Origin: Variovorax paradoxus
Lineage (GTDB): Bacteria > Pseudomonadota > Gammaproteobacteria > Burkholderiales > Burkholderiaceae_C
Assembly: GCF_024734665.1 (NCBI RefSeq)
Contig: NZ_CP102931.1
Coordinates: forward strand, 6,446,001 to 6,510,000
Reading direction: 5' to 3'
Length of the DNA: 64,000 bases
Each line of letters starts with the position of its first letter. The first letter of the stretch is position 1. Shown here piece after piece: positions 17,801-27,430 of this stretch. The position numbers were made by a program, and so were the translations under genes. The notes under the pieces are model-generated. The model was not told the DNA's origin, did not search any database, and worked only from the letters and a program-made list of their open reading frames with translations.

Positions 17801-20596
17801 CGCGGCGGGTAGCTGCCAATCGCAGGCCCACCGCCCTTGCGCGTCGGTGCGGGTGCTGCACACATCCACCTCGGGGCCGAGGTCGGTGACTCGCGTCTGC
17901 CCGCTGTTCCAGTTCCGCTGCACCGGCTTGACGCGCACGCTCACGGGCTCGTCGGCCACCGGCCGGTTCTGGTCGTCGAGGGCAATGCCTTCGATGGCCT
18001 GCGGCCGATCCCGGTCTTTCGCCCGCACGCGCAGGCCGAGCTTCATGCGGTCGGGCCACAGCATGGTGCTGGCGCCGACGGTCTGGGTTTCGCCGTTGGG
18101 GTCCTGGAACTTCAGCTCGGTCTGCAGCAGCATCGGTCGTTCCAGCGATGGCGCCTTGAGCCGCAGCTGCGTCCTGCCGGCGGCATCGAGCTTCGTGGCT
18201 TGCGGTGGAATGGACGACGGCATGGCAGGCGCGGCATCGAGCGTTTCGTCGTAGAACGCGTAGCCGGGCTGCGGGCCTTGCACCTGGCGCGCCCAGCCCT
18301 GCTGCACGGTCACCGGCAGCCCGGCCGCGGCGCCGCCGGCGAAGTAGCTCAGCCGCGCATCGACCACCGCGAGCTGAGCGTCGCGCTCCCACAGCGCCTT
18401 GGTGCGCAGTTCGCTGTCGAACACCGGCGTGCGGAACTCCTCGACCTGGAACTGCGCACTGGCCAGCTGCCGGCCGCCCTGCAACACCAACACGGTGTAG
18501 TTGCCGAGCTTGGCGTCGACCGGGATCGTCCACTGGCTGGTGGCGCTGCCGTCGGCGCCGAGCGGCACACTGGACGTGTTCACCTTGTCGCTCCAGCTGT
18601 AGCGAATCTCGACATCCAGCGTGCCCGCCGGCGGCAGCGCGAAGCCACGGCTTTCGAGCAGCCGCACGACGTGCTGCATGCTGACGGTCTCGCCCGCCTT
18701 GAACAGCGTGCGGTCGAGCACGGTGTGGGCGCGGATGTTCTGCGCATCGCGGCCTGCGGAGAAGCCGTTCCACCCGGCCGAGACCTGCATCAATGCCATG
18801 TCGTCGCCGGCGCGCACCACCACCCAAGGGCTGTTGTTGCCGCCGCCACCGTAGCGTGGCGTCACGGCACGGGTGTTGTTGCTGCACGCCAGCTTGCCGC
18901 GCAAGGCTTCGTCCGGCCGGGCCAGGCCCTGCGCATCGGTCTTGCCGCGCCAGAGCAGTTCGCGGTTGCATGAGTACACAGCCACATCGGCGCCCGCCAC
19001 CGGCTTGGCGCTGTCGAACGCGGTGACCCAGATCACCGAAGCGCCCGCATTGCCGAAGCTCGCGCCGGGGTTGAGGTTGGTGGCTTGCACCACCGCATAG
19101 CGCTGGCGCGGCGAGGCATCCCGGGTTTCGCTCGGACCAAGCGGGCGCGTGTCGATGTATTGCGTGAAGGCGGCGCTGTCAGCACGCACCACGTGCAAGC
19201 CGGGCGCGGCGAGCGGCACGCCGACGAATTCCATGCCTTCGCCCTGCGTGGCCAACGTCGATGTACGCGGTACCCCTGCCTTGGCGTTCAGCTGTTCGGT
19301 GGGCCACTGGCCGGCCTGCTGGTTCTGCAGCAGTTCGATGGCGTAGGCCTCGATGCCCACGCCCATCTCGCCGCCGAGCCGCCATTGCCGCAGCGGCACC
19401 GACTTCTCGACGCGGCGCACGGCAAAGGCCGCCACTGCGTCGGACTTGCCGGCTTGCCACGGCATGACGGCGAGAGAGTTGGCCACACCCAGATATGGCG
19501 GCAGGCGAGCGAATTCGACTGTCTTGGGAAACTCCGACGCGTTGACCAGCGGCCGGCCGAGCACGTCGCGGAAGTCCTCGGGCAGGCGCACGGTGAAGCG
19601 AGTGCCCTCGCCAAAACTGCCCTTCGGCGGCATCACACGCAACTGCCGAACCTCGTCACGGCGCCACGTGTCGACGGCATCGAAAGACAGGTCGGCGCCC
19701 GACGCGTCGGTCAGGCGGATGCCGCCGGACCTCATGAGGCCGATGCCGGCGGAGAAAGTCAGTTCGACCGGCCGGCGCGGGTCGCAGGCCTTCTGTCCCT
19801 GGGGGTAGTCGAGCACCGTGCACTCGACACGCGCGGTGAAGCGCGGACGAGTGGTGTAGTTGAAGAGCTTCGGCTCGGCACCGTCCACGGGCACCTGGCG
19901 CAAGCGCAATTGCACGCCTTCGGGCAGCGGCTGCGCGCAGCGCAGTGCCAACGCGTAGGTACCCGACTGGGCTGCGCGCAGCGCCGAGGTCAGGGCGGCC
20001 CCGGTGACCAGCTCTGTCGGCTGGCTCTGCACCTTGTCGCCGTCGCGCAGCTCGCAGGTGAAGCCGGCCGCCAGCGTCTGCGGATCACCCACGGGCTGGG
20101 GGTCGTAATGGCGCAGCAGGAAGACCTGATCGGGCGCGACCTGCGAGCCCTCGGCCGGAAAGGAAGTAGAAAAACCATGGGGGCCGGCCACGAAGCTCGC
20201 GGCCGGCGGCGTGGTCACCGCCTCGCCCGCCAGCGTCTTCAGCCCAGCCTTGAACACGACATTGCATCGCGTCCCACCACGCACATCTTTCTCGAACTCG
20301 AAGGCCCAGGCGCGCGGACCGATCCAGCGCGCGCGCCCTGCCGGCGTCTGCGGCGAGCACTGCACGCTCGCGGGCTCGGCCCCTTCACTCTGGCCCAGCG
20401 GCACCATGTCGGCATCGAAGCGGATAGCCACCTGCCGCACGTCGCGCGCTTCGCCTTGCGGGCTCACGCTGAGCACGCTGGCCGCGTGCAGCGTCGGCGC
20501 CGCGACGAGCGCCGTGGCCAGGGCCAGCAGCCGCCAGAGCGCGCCGCCGGCCGAAGCCGGGTTTCGGAAAGTCCTCGTGTTGTTGTTCGCAGCCAT
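14894..20596 (-). CDS. Bacterial alpha-2-macroglobulin family protein with thioester motif
   Basis: A 1900-residue secreted or periplasmic protein. The N-terminus has a hydrophobic segment ending in THAAS (about residue 40) that looks like a Sec signal. I see no lipobox cysteine, unlike E. coli YfhM. The thioester motif CLEQ is at residues 1445-1448, in YSCLEQQSSRYVS, so the covalent protease trap is intact. Family members are thought to protect the envelope from foreign proteases, often beside penicillin-binding protein 1C. Here neither neighbour is pbpC: upstream is mmsA, downstream a GMC oxidoreductase. The protein is longer than the roughly 1,650-residue E. coli form. Confidence 0.92.
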   Translation of the reverse strand: MAANNNTRTFRNPASAGGALWRLLALATALVAAPTLHAASVLSVSPQGEARDVRQVAIRFDADMVPLGQSEGAEPASVQCSPQTPAGRARWIGPRAWAFEFEKDVRGGTRCNVVFKAGLKTLAGEAVTTPPAASFVAGPHGFSTSFPAEGSQVAPDQVFLLRHYDPQPVGDPQTLAAGFTCELRDGDKVQSQPTELVTGAALTSALRAAQSGTYALALRCAQPLPEGVQLRLRQVPVDGAEPKLFNYTTRPRFTARVECTVLDYPQGQKACDPRRPVELTFSAGIGLMRSGGIRLTDASGADLSFDAVDTWRRDEVRQLRVMPPKGSFGEGTRFTVRLPEDFRDVLGRPLVNASEFPKTVEFARLPPYLGVANSLAVMPWQAGKSDAVAAFAVRRVEKSVPLRQWRLGGEMGVGIEAYAIELLQNQQAGQWPTEQLNAKAGVPRTSTLATQGEGMEFVGVPLAAPGLHVVRADSAAFTQYIDTRPLGPSETRDASPRQRYAVVQATNLNPGASFGNAGASVIWVTAFDSAKPVAGADVAVYSCNRELLWRGKTDAQGLARPDEALRGKLACSNNTRAVTPRYGGGGNNSPWVVVRAGDDMALMQVSAGWNGFSAGRDAQNIRAHTVLDRTLFKAGETVSMQHVVRLLESRGFALPPAGTLDVEIRYSWSDKVNTSSVPLGADGSATSQWTIPVDAKLGNYTVLVLQGGRQLASAQFQVEEFRTPVFDSELRTKALWERDAQLAVVDARLSYFAGGAAAGLPVTVQQGWARQVQGPQPGYAFYDETLDAAPAMPSSIPPQATKLDAAGRTQLRLKAPSLERPMLLQTELKFQDPNGETQTVGASTMLWPDRMKLGLRVRAKDRDRPQAIEGIALDDQNRPVADEPVSVRVKPVQRNWNSGQTRVTDLGPEVDVCSTRTDAQGRWACDWQLPAAVSGQQVPEQWLFSASASSLKHSRAVVRTDMLQYRWTLGWQEALARSALQLENGPSFGPGETAIVVARPERLPANLLLTVEREGVMAASVHVITAMAQRIELPLTAQHAPNVHLAARYVYPLQDAGKDAPLASVQRAEVPVRPDAWTLSVGLRPEAATARPRTQLPMEVAVRDVAGQPVGGARVTLVAVDQALLALKPNGTWALARAMFAARGNSVTSTALDARLLRRVELGLQPQHRPDDEAARGLFGVVPGAPAPVAAAAMRASKPDAPDEPPPRTDLSSLILWRTDLRTDAQGIARATVPLNDALTQFRIVAIASAGEAQFGQGETTITSTQPLQIFSGLPELLRADDAIVQKLSLRNTGESPLAVVLKAEAVVEPNGELSGARDVVPADALAARGLKIERRVQLAVGQTQEVLWPVAVPGGAGTLRWRISAQGGEERDALEVTQRVVPALTATVRQSTLLSVADAGAVPVVQPRDAVPLTGGVRVALQSSLVDAALAESTRWMAQYPYSCLEQQSSRYVSLDDRASWDKLMTQLPKYIDGKGLARYFPESSLSGSEMLTVQLLDLAHAKSWPVPEAPRRQMLDALDALLQGRLAAQDWAPRNYLEPQQLAAQATLVEHGRAKIVVKPKALDALSAQSLVDWSRALMAMPADAERDAALKEAGAQLRSRFDVQGTRLRWRDESAQHWWWFMWSGDSTAARMALLAQQWAETDASWKADAPLITQGLVGRQSAGRWSTTTGNAWSTVALRRFQQQFEAGPVDGVTRATLGRTTRDATWADAKAPSMLLPWPAQGARGTLQLRHEGSGKPWATISTLAAVRNTQPVTNGLVVRRSVTPVEQKRKGQWSVGDVYRVRLDLESTAEQTWVVVRDAVPSGASQLGRGLGRESNLAQRGETSEGWAWPSYIERATDSYRAYFRYVPRGNWRVEYTVRLNNAGDFKLPPVRVEAMYAPEVFGEGTAQTMTVKP

Positions 20597-20679
20597 GTCT
20601 CCTCGGTCCTCTCTGGTCTTCTGATGTTGGACGCGAGATGCGTCCGGGTTTCTAGGCGGTCATGGCGAACTCTACGGAA

Positions 20680-20689
20680 GAAACGTTTC
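20680..20689. promoter_or_regulatory. Perfect 10-bp palindrome upstream of the alpha-2-macroglobulin gene
   Basis: GAAACGTTTC is a perfect palindrome with a central CG, the form typical of LacI/GalR-family operators. It lies 84 bases before the start codon of the macroglobulin gene. No LacI-family gene is present in the window, so the binding protein, if any, is unknown. A 10-bp palindrome can also occur by chance. Confidence 0.3.
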
Positions 20690-20710
20690 AGAACCCGAAG
20701 GATCGGGGAG

Positions 20711-20746
20711 GCCCCGGCGCAACGGCGGCCGGGGGCTTGCTTTTTT
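20711..20746 (+). terminator. Terminator-like hairpin with T-run on the + strand
   Basis: GCCCCGGC (20711-20718) pairs with GCCGGGGGC (20728-20736, one bulged G), followed by TTGC and six T (20741-20746). This has the form of an intrinsic terminator reading rightward. Both flanking genes (mmsA and the macroglobulin gene) read leftward, so for them only the stem, preceded by an A-run, is available after mmsA. It may still act as the mmsA terminator or block antisense transcription. Confidence 0.5.
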
Positions 20747-20752
20747 ATCTGA

Positions 20753-22261
<1,509 letters not shown>

Positions 22262-22345
22262 GGGGAAGGCTTTGAAAAGGGCTTTGCTGGCGGAGGAGTG
22301 CGGTCAGTTTAGGCAGCACCTTGTTCCGCGCCTAGCCATGAAGCT

Positions 22346-22373
22346 TGAACTTATTGTTCATGATGCTGAACAA
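22346..22373. promoter_or_regulatory. Candidate LysR-type binding site between mmsA and the LysR gene
   Basis: TGAAC (22346-22350) and GTTCA (22356-22360) form a perfect inverted repeat with 5 spacer bases. A third half-site TGAAC follows at 22367-22371, giving half-site centres about 10-11 bases apart, one helical turn. The array lies just before the LysR start and upstream of mmsA. The LysR protein is the obvious binder, but this is inferred from position. Confidence 0.45.
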
Positions 22374-22380
22374 TGCAAAC

Positions 22381-23310
22381 ATGAAACCCCAAAATATCGA
22401 GTCGCTCTGGACGCACCTGCACTGGCTCACGGTGCTGGCGCAGCAGGGCAGCTTCACGGCCGCGGCGCTGCGCCTGGGCGTGAGCAAGGCAGCCATGAGC
22501 CAGCGCATCGCCGAGCTCGAACGCGCGGCCGGTGCGCCATTGGTGCAGCGCACCACGCGCAGCGTGCGGCTCACCGAGGCCGGCCAGCGGCTGGTGGAAG
22601 ACATGCGCGGCCCCTTCGAGCAGATTGCCCACAGCTTCGCGGGCGTGCGCGATCTCGCGGGGGTGCCGCGCGGGCTGGTGCGGGTGACGGCGCCGGTGGC
22701 ATTCGCGCGCCAGCAGCTGGTGCCGCGGCTGGCCGACTTCCTGCGCGCGCAGCCCGAAGTGCGCCTCGAGCTCGACCTGTCGGACCGGCTCAGCTCGCTC
22801 GCGATGGAGGGCTTCGACCTGGCCATCCGCCACACGGCCGCACCGCCCGACACGCACGTGGCCTGGACGCTGTGCGAAACCCGCTCGGTGCTGGTGGCCA
22901 GCCGTGCCTACCTGCGCCGCCGCGGCACGCCGCGCGAGCCGCAGGCGCTGGCGGAGCACGACTGCCTGCACTACCCGCGCGCGCAGGAAACGCCGACCTG
23001 GCACTTCGAGGCAAAGGCCTCGGCACCGCGCATCACGGTGCCGGTCTCGGGGCCGCTGGTCGCGAACAACAGTGAGGCGCTGCGCGACGCGGCCCTCAGC
23101 GGGCTGGGCATTGCGCTGGTGCCCGACTTCAGCGCGCAGTCGGCGCTGCAGTCGGGCAAGCTGCAGCAGGTGTTGCCGCAGTGGCGCTCGGTGGGTGCTT
23201 TCGGCGAGCGGCTGTATGCAATACGTCCTTACGCCACGCATGTGCCGCAGGCTGTGACGGCCTTTGTGGGGTGGCTGCGCGAGGCGCTGTCCGAGGGCTT
23301 TTCAGCGTGA
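22381..23310 (+). CDS. LysR family transcriptional regulator
   Basis: A LysR regulator of 309 residues if translation begins at ATG 22381 (MKPQNIES); in-frame starts at 22345, 22360 and 22363 would add up to 12 residues. The helix-turn-helix is in the first 60 residues (GSFTAAALRLGVSKAAMSQRI), followed by a type 2 periplasmic-binding-fold effector domain. It resembles the large group of transcriptional regulators often called YafC/DsdC-like, with no defined effector. The gene diverges from mmsA across a candidate binding site. Confidence 0.88.
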   Translation: MKPQNIESLWTHLHWLTVLAQQGSFTAAALRLGVSKAAMSQRIAELERAAGAPLVQRTTRSVRLTEAGQRLVEDMRGPFEQIAHSFAGVRDLAGVPRGLVRVTAPVAFARQQLVPRLADFLRAQPEVRLELDLSDRLSSLAMEGFDLAIRHTAAPPDTHVAWTLCETRSVLVASRAYLRRRGTPREPQALAEHDCLHYPRAQETPTWHFEAKASAPRITVPVSGPLVANNSEALRDAALSGLGIALVPDFSAQSALQSGKLQQVLPQWRSVGAFGERLYAIRPYATHVPQAVTAFVGWLREALSEGFSA

Positions 23311-23454
23311 TCGCATCTGCCCTGAAGAAAACCTGAAGAAACGGCGTTGTGCCCTACGCAAACGAGGGGTCTGGAGCACCTTCACACTGGATGCACCCGG
23401 TTACGATGCGCGCTTCCACCCCCGCCTTTGTTAACTTTCCCGCTCACCCGCCCT

Positions 23455-24621
23455 ATGTCCCCTGCCACATCGACTGCCGACGCTTCCGCCGCCGACAGCG
23501 CGTGGCCCCGCGTCGAGCAGCGGGAGCAGGAAGGCCGCCAGTGGACGGTAGCCAGCGGCTGCTGGACCACGCTGGCGATGTCGTCCAAGCCGGCCTGGCA
23601 AGCACTGGCCAAAAGCCTGGAAACCGCCCCTCCCGCCGACGACCGCGCGTGGGACCTGCGCCCCATCGGGCAGCTCGACCACATCGGCGCGCAGTTGCTG
23701 TGGGAGCACTGGCGCCACCAGTGGCCGGCCACGCTCGAAATGTTGCCGCAGCACAAGGCCGTGCTCGACCAGGTGGCGCAGTACACCGTCGCCACGCCGG
23801 ACGAGCCCCCGCCCTCGCTCAGCGACCGCATCCGCGCGTTCTCGCACAACGGCCCGCGCGTGATGTACGTGGTGCGCGACTTCACGAGCCTGATCGGCCA
23901 GCTGGCGCTCGACGTAGGCCGGCTGATCCGCGCGCCGCACCGCGGGCCGTGGCGCGACTTCTCGGGGCACCTGTATCAGTTCGGCGCCACGGCCCTGCAC
24001 ATCACGGCGCTGGTGGGGCTGCTGATTGGCGTGGTGCTGGCCTACCTGATCTCGCAGCAGCTGCGGCAGTACGGCGCCGAGACTTTCGTGGTGAACATCC
24101 TCGGGCTCTCGCTGATCCGCGAGCTGGGGCCGGTGCTGGCTGCCGTGCTGATCGCCGGGCGTTCGGGCTCGGCCATCACGGCGCAGATCGGCGTGATGCG
24201 GGTAACGGAAGAACTCGACGCAATGCGCGTGATGGGCATCGCCCACGGCTTTCGCCTCGTGATGCCGCGCGTGCTGGCGCTGGCCATCGCAATGCCGCTG
24301 ATCAGCCTCTGGACCTCGATGGCCGCGCTCGCGGGCGGCATGCTGGCGGCCGATGCGGCGCTCAATATTTCGCCCGCCTACTTTCTTTCGGCGCTGCCGC
24401 GCGCGGTGCCCATCTCGAACCTCTGGCTGGCGCTTGCCAAGTCGGCGGTGTTCGGCATTCTGATTGCGCTGATCGGCTGCTACTTCGGCATGAAGGTCAA
24501 GCCCAACACCGAGAGCCTGGGGCGCGGCACCACGCAGTCGGTCGTCACGTCGATCACCGCGGTGATTCTTGTGGACGCGCTCTTCGCAGTGCTCTTCAAG
24601 GGCATCGGATTCAGGGCCTGA
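23455..24621 (+). CDS. MlaE-family ABC permease with N-terminal STAS-like region
   Basis: A 388-residue permease of an MCE-type lipid transporter. Roughly the first 130 residues form a soluble STAS-like domain, as in the fused MlaE/MlaB-type permeases. The membrane part follows with about five to six helices and carries the family signature TEELDAMRVMGIAHGF. Start chosen at ATG 23455; there is no strong ribosome site, so a different start is possible. It begins a four- or five-gene operon. Related systems move phospholipids between outer and inner membrane. Confidence 0.87.
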   Translation: MSPATSTADASAADSAWPRVEQREQEGRQWTVASGCWTTLAMSSKPAWQALAKSLETAPPADDRAWDLRPIGQLDHIGAQLLWEHWRHQWPATLEMLPQHKAVLDQVAQYTVATPDEPPPSLSDRIRAFSHNGPRVMYVVRDFTSLIGQLALDVGRLIRAPHRGPWRDFSGHLYQFGATALHITALVGLLIGVVLAYLISQQLRQYGAETFVVNILGLSLIRELGPVLAAVLIAGRSGSAITAQIGVMRVTEELDAMRVMGIAHGFRLVMPRVLALAIAMPLISLWTSMAALAGGMLAADAALNISPAYFLSALPRAVPISNLWLALAKSAVFGILIALIGCYFGMKVKPNTESLGRGTTQSVVTSITAVILVDALFAVLFKGIGFRA

Positions 24622-24625
24622 CACC

Positions 24626-25468
24626 ATGAGCATGCCCGTACGCTCCGACACCTACACCACCGTGGTGGACATCCGCGGCCTGTGGACGGTGTTCCAGAGC
24701 CCCGATGGCGAGCAGGTGGTGCACCGCGACTTGCAGCTGCACATCGACCGCGGCGAGGTGCTGTCGCTGGTCGGCGGCTCGGGCACCGGCAAGACGGTGC
24801 TGCTGCGCCAGATCCTCGGGCTCGAAAAACCCACGCGCGGCCACGTCGAGGTGCTGGGCCAGGAGCCCGGCGAGCTCAGCGCCTCGGGCGCGGCCAACGT
24901 GGGCATGCTGTTCCAGCACGGCGCCTTGTTCTCTGCATTCAGCGTGCTGGAGAACATCGCCTTTCCGCTGCGCGAGCTGAAGCTGCTGCCCGACGAGCTG
25001 ATCCGCCACGCGGCGCTGGTGAAGCTGCAGATGGTGGGCCTGGGCCCGCAGCACGCGAACAAGAGCCCGTCAGACCTCTCGGGCGGCATGATCAAGCGCG
25101 TGGCGCTGGCGCGCGCGCTCATCATGGACCCGCCGCTGCTGCTGCTCGACGAGCCCACGGCCGGCCTCGACCCCGAGGCGGCCGACAGTTTCTGCGACCT
25201 GCTGCGCGGCCTGCACCGCGAGCTGGGCCTCACGGTGGTGATGGTCACGCACGACCTGGACACGCTGTTCGACCTGAGCACCCGCATCGCGGTGCTGGCC
25301 GACCAGAAGGTGATCGTCACCGGCGCGGCGCGCGAAGTCATCGCGTACCCGCATCCCTTCATCCACGAATACTTTCTCGGCGGGCGCGGCCAGCGCGCCC
25401 TGGAGGCTCTGCACGACAAGCCCGCCGAACAATCTCCGTCGCAGCCCGCCGCCGAGGCGGGCCGCTGA
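24626..25468 (+). CDS. MlaF-family ABC transporter ATP-binding protein
   Basis: A 280-residue ATPase. Walker A is GGSGTGKT (about residues 50-57), the signature LSGGMIKRVALARAL mid-protein, and Walker B LLLLDEPTAGLDP. The substitution of LSGGM for LSGGQ is typical of MlaF/Ttg2A-type ATPases. It follows the permease after 4 bases and precedes the MCE protein by 16 bases, so these work as one transporter. Confidence 0.9.
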   Translation: MSMPVRSDTYTTVVDIRGLWTVFQSPDGEQVVHRDLQLHIDRGEVLSLVGGSGTGKTVLLRQILGLEKPTRGHVEVLGQEPGELSASGAANVGMLFQHGALFSAFSVLENIAFPLRELKLLPDELIRHAALVKLQMVGLGPQHANKSPSDLSGGMIKRVALARALIMDPPLLLLDEPTAGLDPEAADSFCDLLRGLHRELGLTVVMVTHDLDTLFDLSTRIAVLADQKVIVTGAAREVIAYPHPFIHEYFLGGRGQRALEALHDKPAEQSPSQPAAEAGR

Positions 25469-25484
25469 AAGGTAGGTAGCCACC

Positions 25485-26444
25485 ATGGAAAACAAGGCCC
25501 ACGCCCTCGCCGCCGGCGCCTTCGTGCTCGGCCTGATCGCCGCGCTCGTCGGGCTGGTGATCTGGTTCACGCGCGACAACACCGTGCGCAACATCTACGA
25601 GCTGTCCACGCGCGACGCCGTCAGCGGTCTGCAGCCGCAGGCGATGGTGCGCTACCGCGGCATCGCGGTGGGCAAGGTGGCGTCGATCGACTTCGACCCC
25701 AAGGTGAAAGGCAATGTGCGCGTGCGCATCACGGTCGACGAGCGCGTGCCGCTCACCACCTCCAGCTTTGCCACGCTGAGCTACCAGGGCGTGACCGGCC
25801 TGGCCTTCATCGCGCTGGACGACAAGGGCGAATCGACGGTGTCACTGAAGCCAGACGACGACAACCCGCCGCGCATTCCGCTCAAGCCCTCGATGCTGGC
25901 GCAGCTGCAGGACCGCGGCGAGGCCATCATCAATCAGGTCGAGGAAGTGACGAAGCGCGCCAACCAGCTGCTGAGCGACCCCAACCAGAAGCGCGCGGCC
26001 GAAGCGCTGGAGAACATCGCGGCCGCCTCGGCCAGCGCCAACACGCTGCTCAAGACGCTCGACAACACGGTGAAGACCGGACTGAACCCCGCGCTGACGA
26101 AGCTGCCCGACACGCTGGCCTCGGTGAAGAAGGCCGCTGGCGACGTCTCGCGCGTGGCCACCAACTTCAACACCACCGTGGGCCGGCTGAATGCGCCCGA
26201 CGGCCCGGTCGAGCGGCTGAGCGACGGCACCAAGGCGCTGGCGCAGGCCGTCGATTCGTTCAACGCGGCCACGCTGCCGCGCGTGAACCGCGTGGCCGAC
26301 GACACCTCGCACGCCGTGCGCCGGCTGGGCCGCGCGGCGGACAACATCAACGACAACCCGCAATCGCTGCTGTTCGGCAACGGCGGCGCAGTCGCGGGCC
26401 CGGGCGAGCCGGGGTTCAGCGCGCCGGCTGCGACGCGGCCCTGA
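25485..26444 (+). CDS. MlaD/MCE domain protein
   Basis: A 319-residue periplasmic lipid-binding component anchored by one N-terminal membrane helix (about residues 9-29). The MCE domain spans about residues 38-118 and includes GLQPQAMVRYRGIAVGKV and TTSSFATLSYQGVTGLAFI. A long alpha-helical C-terminal region follows (about 130-300), expected to assemble as a bundle. MCE proteins form rings that pass lipids. This is a longer, PqiB/YebT-like or Burkholderia-type MlaD rather than the short E. coli MlaD. Confidence 0.9.
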   Translation: MENKAHALAAGAFVLGLIAALVGLVIWFTRDNTVRNIYELSTRDAVSGLQPQAMVRYRGIAVGKVASIDFDPKVKGNVRVRITVDERVPLTTSSFATLSYQGVTGLAFIALDDKGESTVSLKPDDDNPPRIPLKPSMLAQLQDRGEAIINQVEEVTKRANQLLSDPNQKRAAEALENIAAASASANTLLKTLDNTVKTGLNPALTKLPDTLASVKKAAGDVSRVATNFNTTVGRLNAPDGPVERLSDGTKALAQAVDSFNAATLPRVNRVADDTSHAVRRLGRAADNINDNPQSLLFGNGGAVAGPGEPGFSAPAATRP

Positions 26445-26470
26445 GCACCACCCAGGGAGAACCATCCACC

Positions 26471-27154
26471 ATGAAGAACGCCATTCGCTCCTTGATGAAC
26501 CCGGCCGCCATCGCGCTCGGCGCCGCACTGCTGGTCGCAGGCTGCGGTGCGCTGCCCGACAAGCCCGCACGCACCACGCTCTACGACTTCGGCCCCGGCC
26601 TGACGGCGCCTGCGGCCGCCGCGCCTGCCGCAGCCACCCTGCCCACGCTGGCGCTGGCCGAGTTCGACAGCAACAGCCGCCTGGACGGCACGCAGATCCT
26701 CTACCGGCTGGGGTACGCCGACGCCAACGAGCTGCGCCCCTACGGCCAGTCGCGCTGGAGCCTGCCGCCCGCGCAGCTGCTGCGCCAGCGGCTGCGCGAC
26801 ACGCTGTCGGAGCGCCGCACCGTGCTCGGCCCCGAAGAAAGCGCCACCATCTCGCGCAGCCGGGGCGAGGTACCCGACACGCTGCGCATCTCGCTCGACG
26901 AGTTCAGCCACTACTTCGATTCGGCCAGCGCCAGCGTGGGCCTGGTGCGCCTGCGCGCCACGCTGGTCCGCAGCGCGCCCGGTGGCGACCGCGTGCTGGG
27001 CCAGCGCACTTTCACCGTGCGCCGCCCTGCTTCCAGCGCCGACGCACCCGGCGGTGTGAAGGCGCTGATCTCGGCCAGCGATGCCGCGATGGCCGAGGTG
27101 GTGCAATGGGTGGACCAGCTGCAGCAGCAGACACCGCAGCAGCCCCGGCAATAG
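26471..27154 (+). CDS. ABC-type transport auxiliary lipoprotein (PqiC-like)
   Basis: A 227-residue lipoprotein with lipobox VAGC (cysteine about residue 25) after a signal peptide that begins MKNAIRSLMN. The mature domain matches the auxiliary lipoprotein family (PqiC/DUF330-like) that accompanies MCE transporters. It is preceded by AGGGAGAA-type ribosome bases and lies 26 bases after the MCE gene. It probably sits in the outer membrane and contacts the MCE barrel. Confidence 0.85.
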   Translation: MKNAIRSLMNPAAIALGAALLVAGCGALPDKPARTTLYDFGPGLTAPAAAAPAAATLPTLALAEFDSNSRLDGTQILYRLGYADANELRPYGQSRWSLPPAQLLRQRLRDTLSERRTVLGPEESATISRSRGEVPDTLRISLDEFSHYFDSASASVGLVRLRATLVRSAPGGDRVLGQRTFTVRRPASSADAPGGVKALISASDAAMAEVVQWVDQLQQQTPQQPRQ

Positions 27155-27181
27155 CCATTCAACGGACGGAGGATCGACCCC

Positions 27182-27403
27182 ATGAACGCAACACGCATCG
27201 TCGGCATCCTGCTGATCGTGGCCGGCATCGCCGCCCTGGGCCTCGGCAGCTTCAGCTTCACCAAGGAAACCCACGAGGCCAAGCTCGGCCCGCTGGAGTT
27301 CTCGATGAAGGAGAAGCAGACGGTCAACTTCCCCACCTGGGCCAGCGTGGCCGTGATCGTGGTGGGCGGAGCGCTGGTGCTGCTGGGCGGCAAGAAGGGC
27401 TGA
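27182..27403 (+). CDS. Small two-helix membrane protein
   Basis: A 73-residue protein with two hydrophobic helices (about residues 6-26 and 52-69) separated by a polar loop, ending in GGKKG. A GGAGG ribosome site precedes it. It is the last gene of the MCE operon, 27 bases after the lipoprotein gene. It resembles small conserved DUF3185-type membrane proteins. Function unknown; co-location suggests an envelope role. Confidence 0.7.
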   Translation: MNATRIVGILLIVAGIAALGLGSFSFTKETHEAKLGPLEFSMKEKQTVNFPTWASVAVIVVGGALVLLGGKKG

Positions 27404-27420
27404 GCGCCCTCAGCCCCCTT
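27397..27420 (+). terminator. Terminator-like hairpin at the end of the MCE operon
   Basis: GGGCTGAG (27397-27404) pairs perfectly with CTCAGCCC (27409-27416) around a CGCC loop, followed by CCTTTCTT. The stem includes the stop codon of the small membrane protein gene. The T-run is imperfect, but the site is at the end of the rightward operon and before a convergent gene. Confidence 0.55.
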
Positions 27421-27430
27421 TCTTGGCCTT

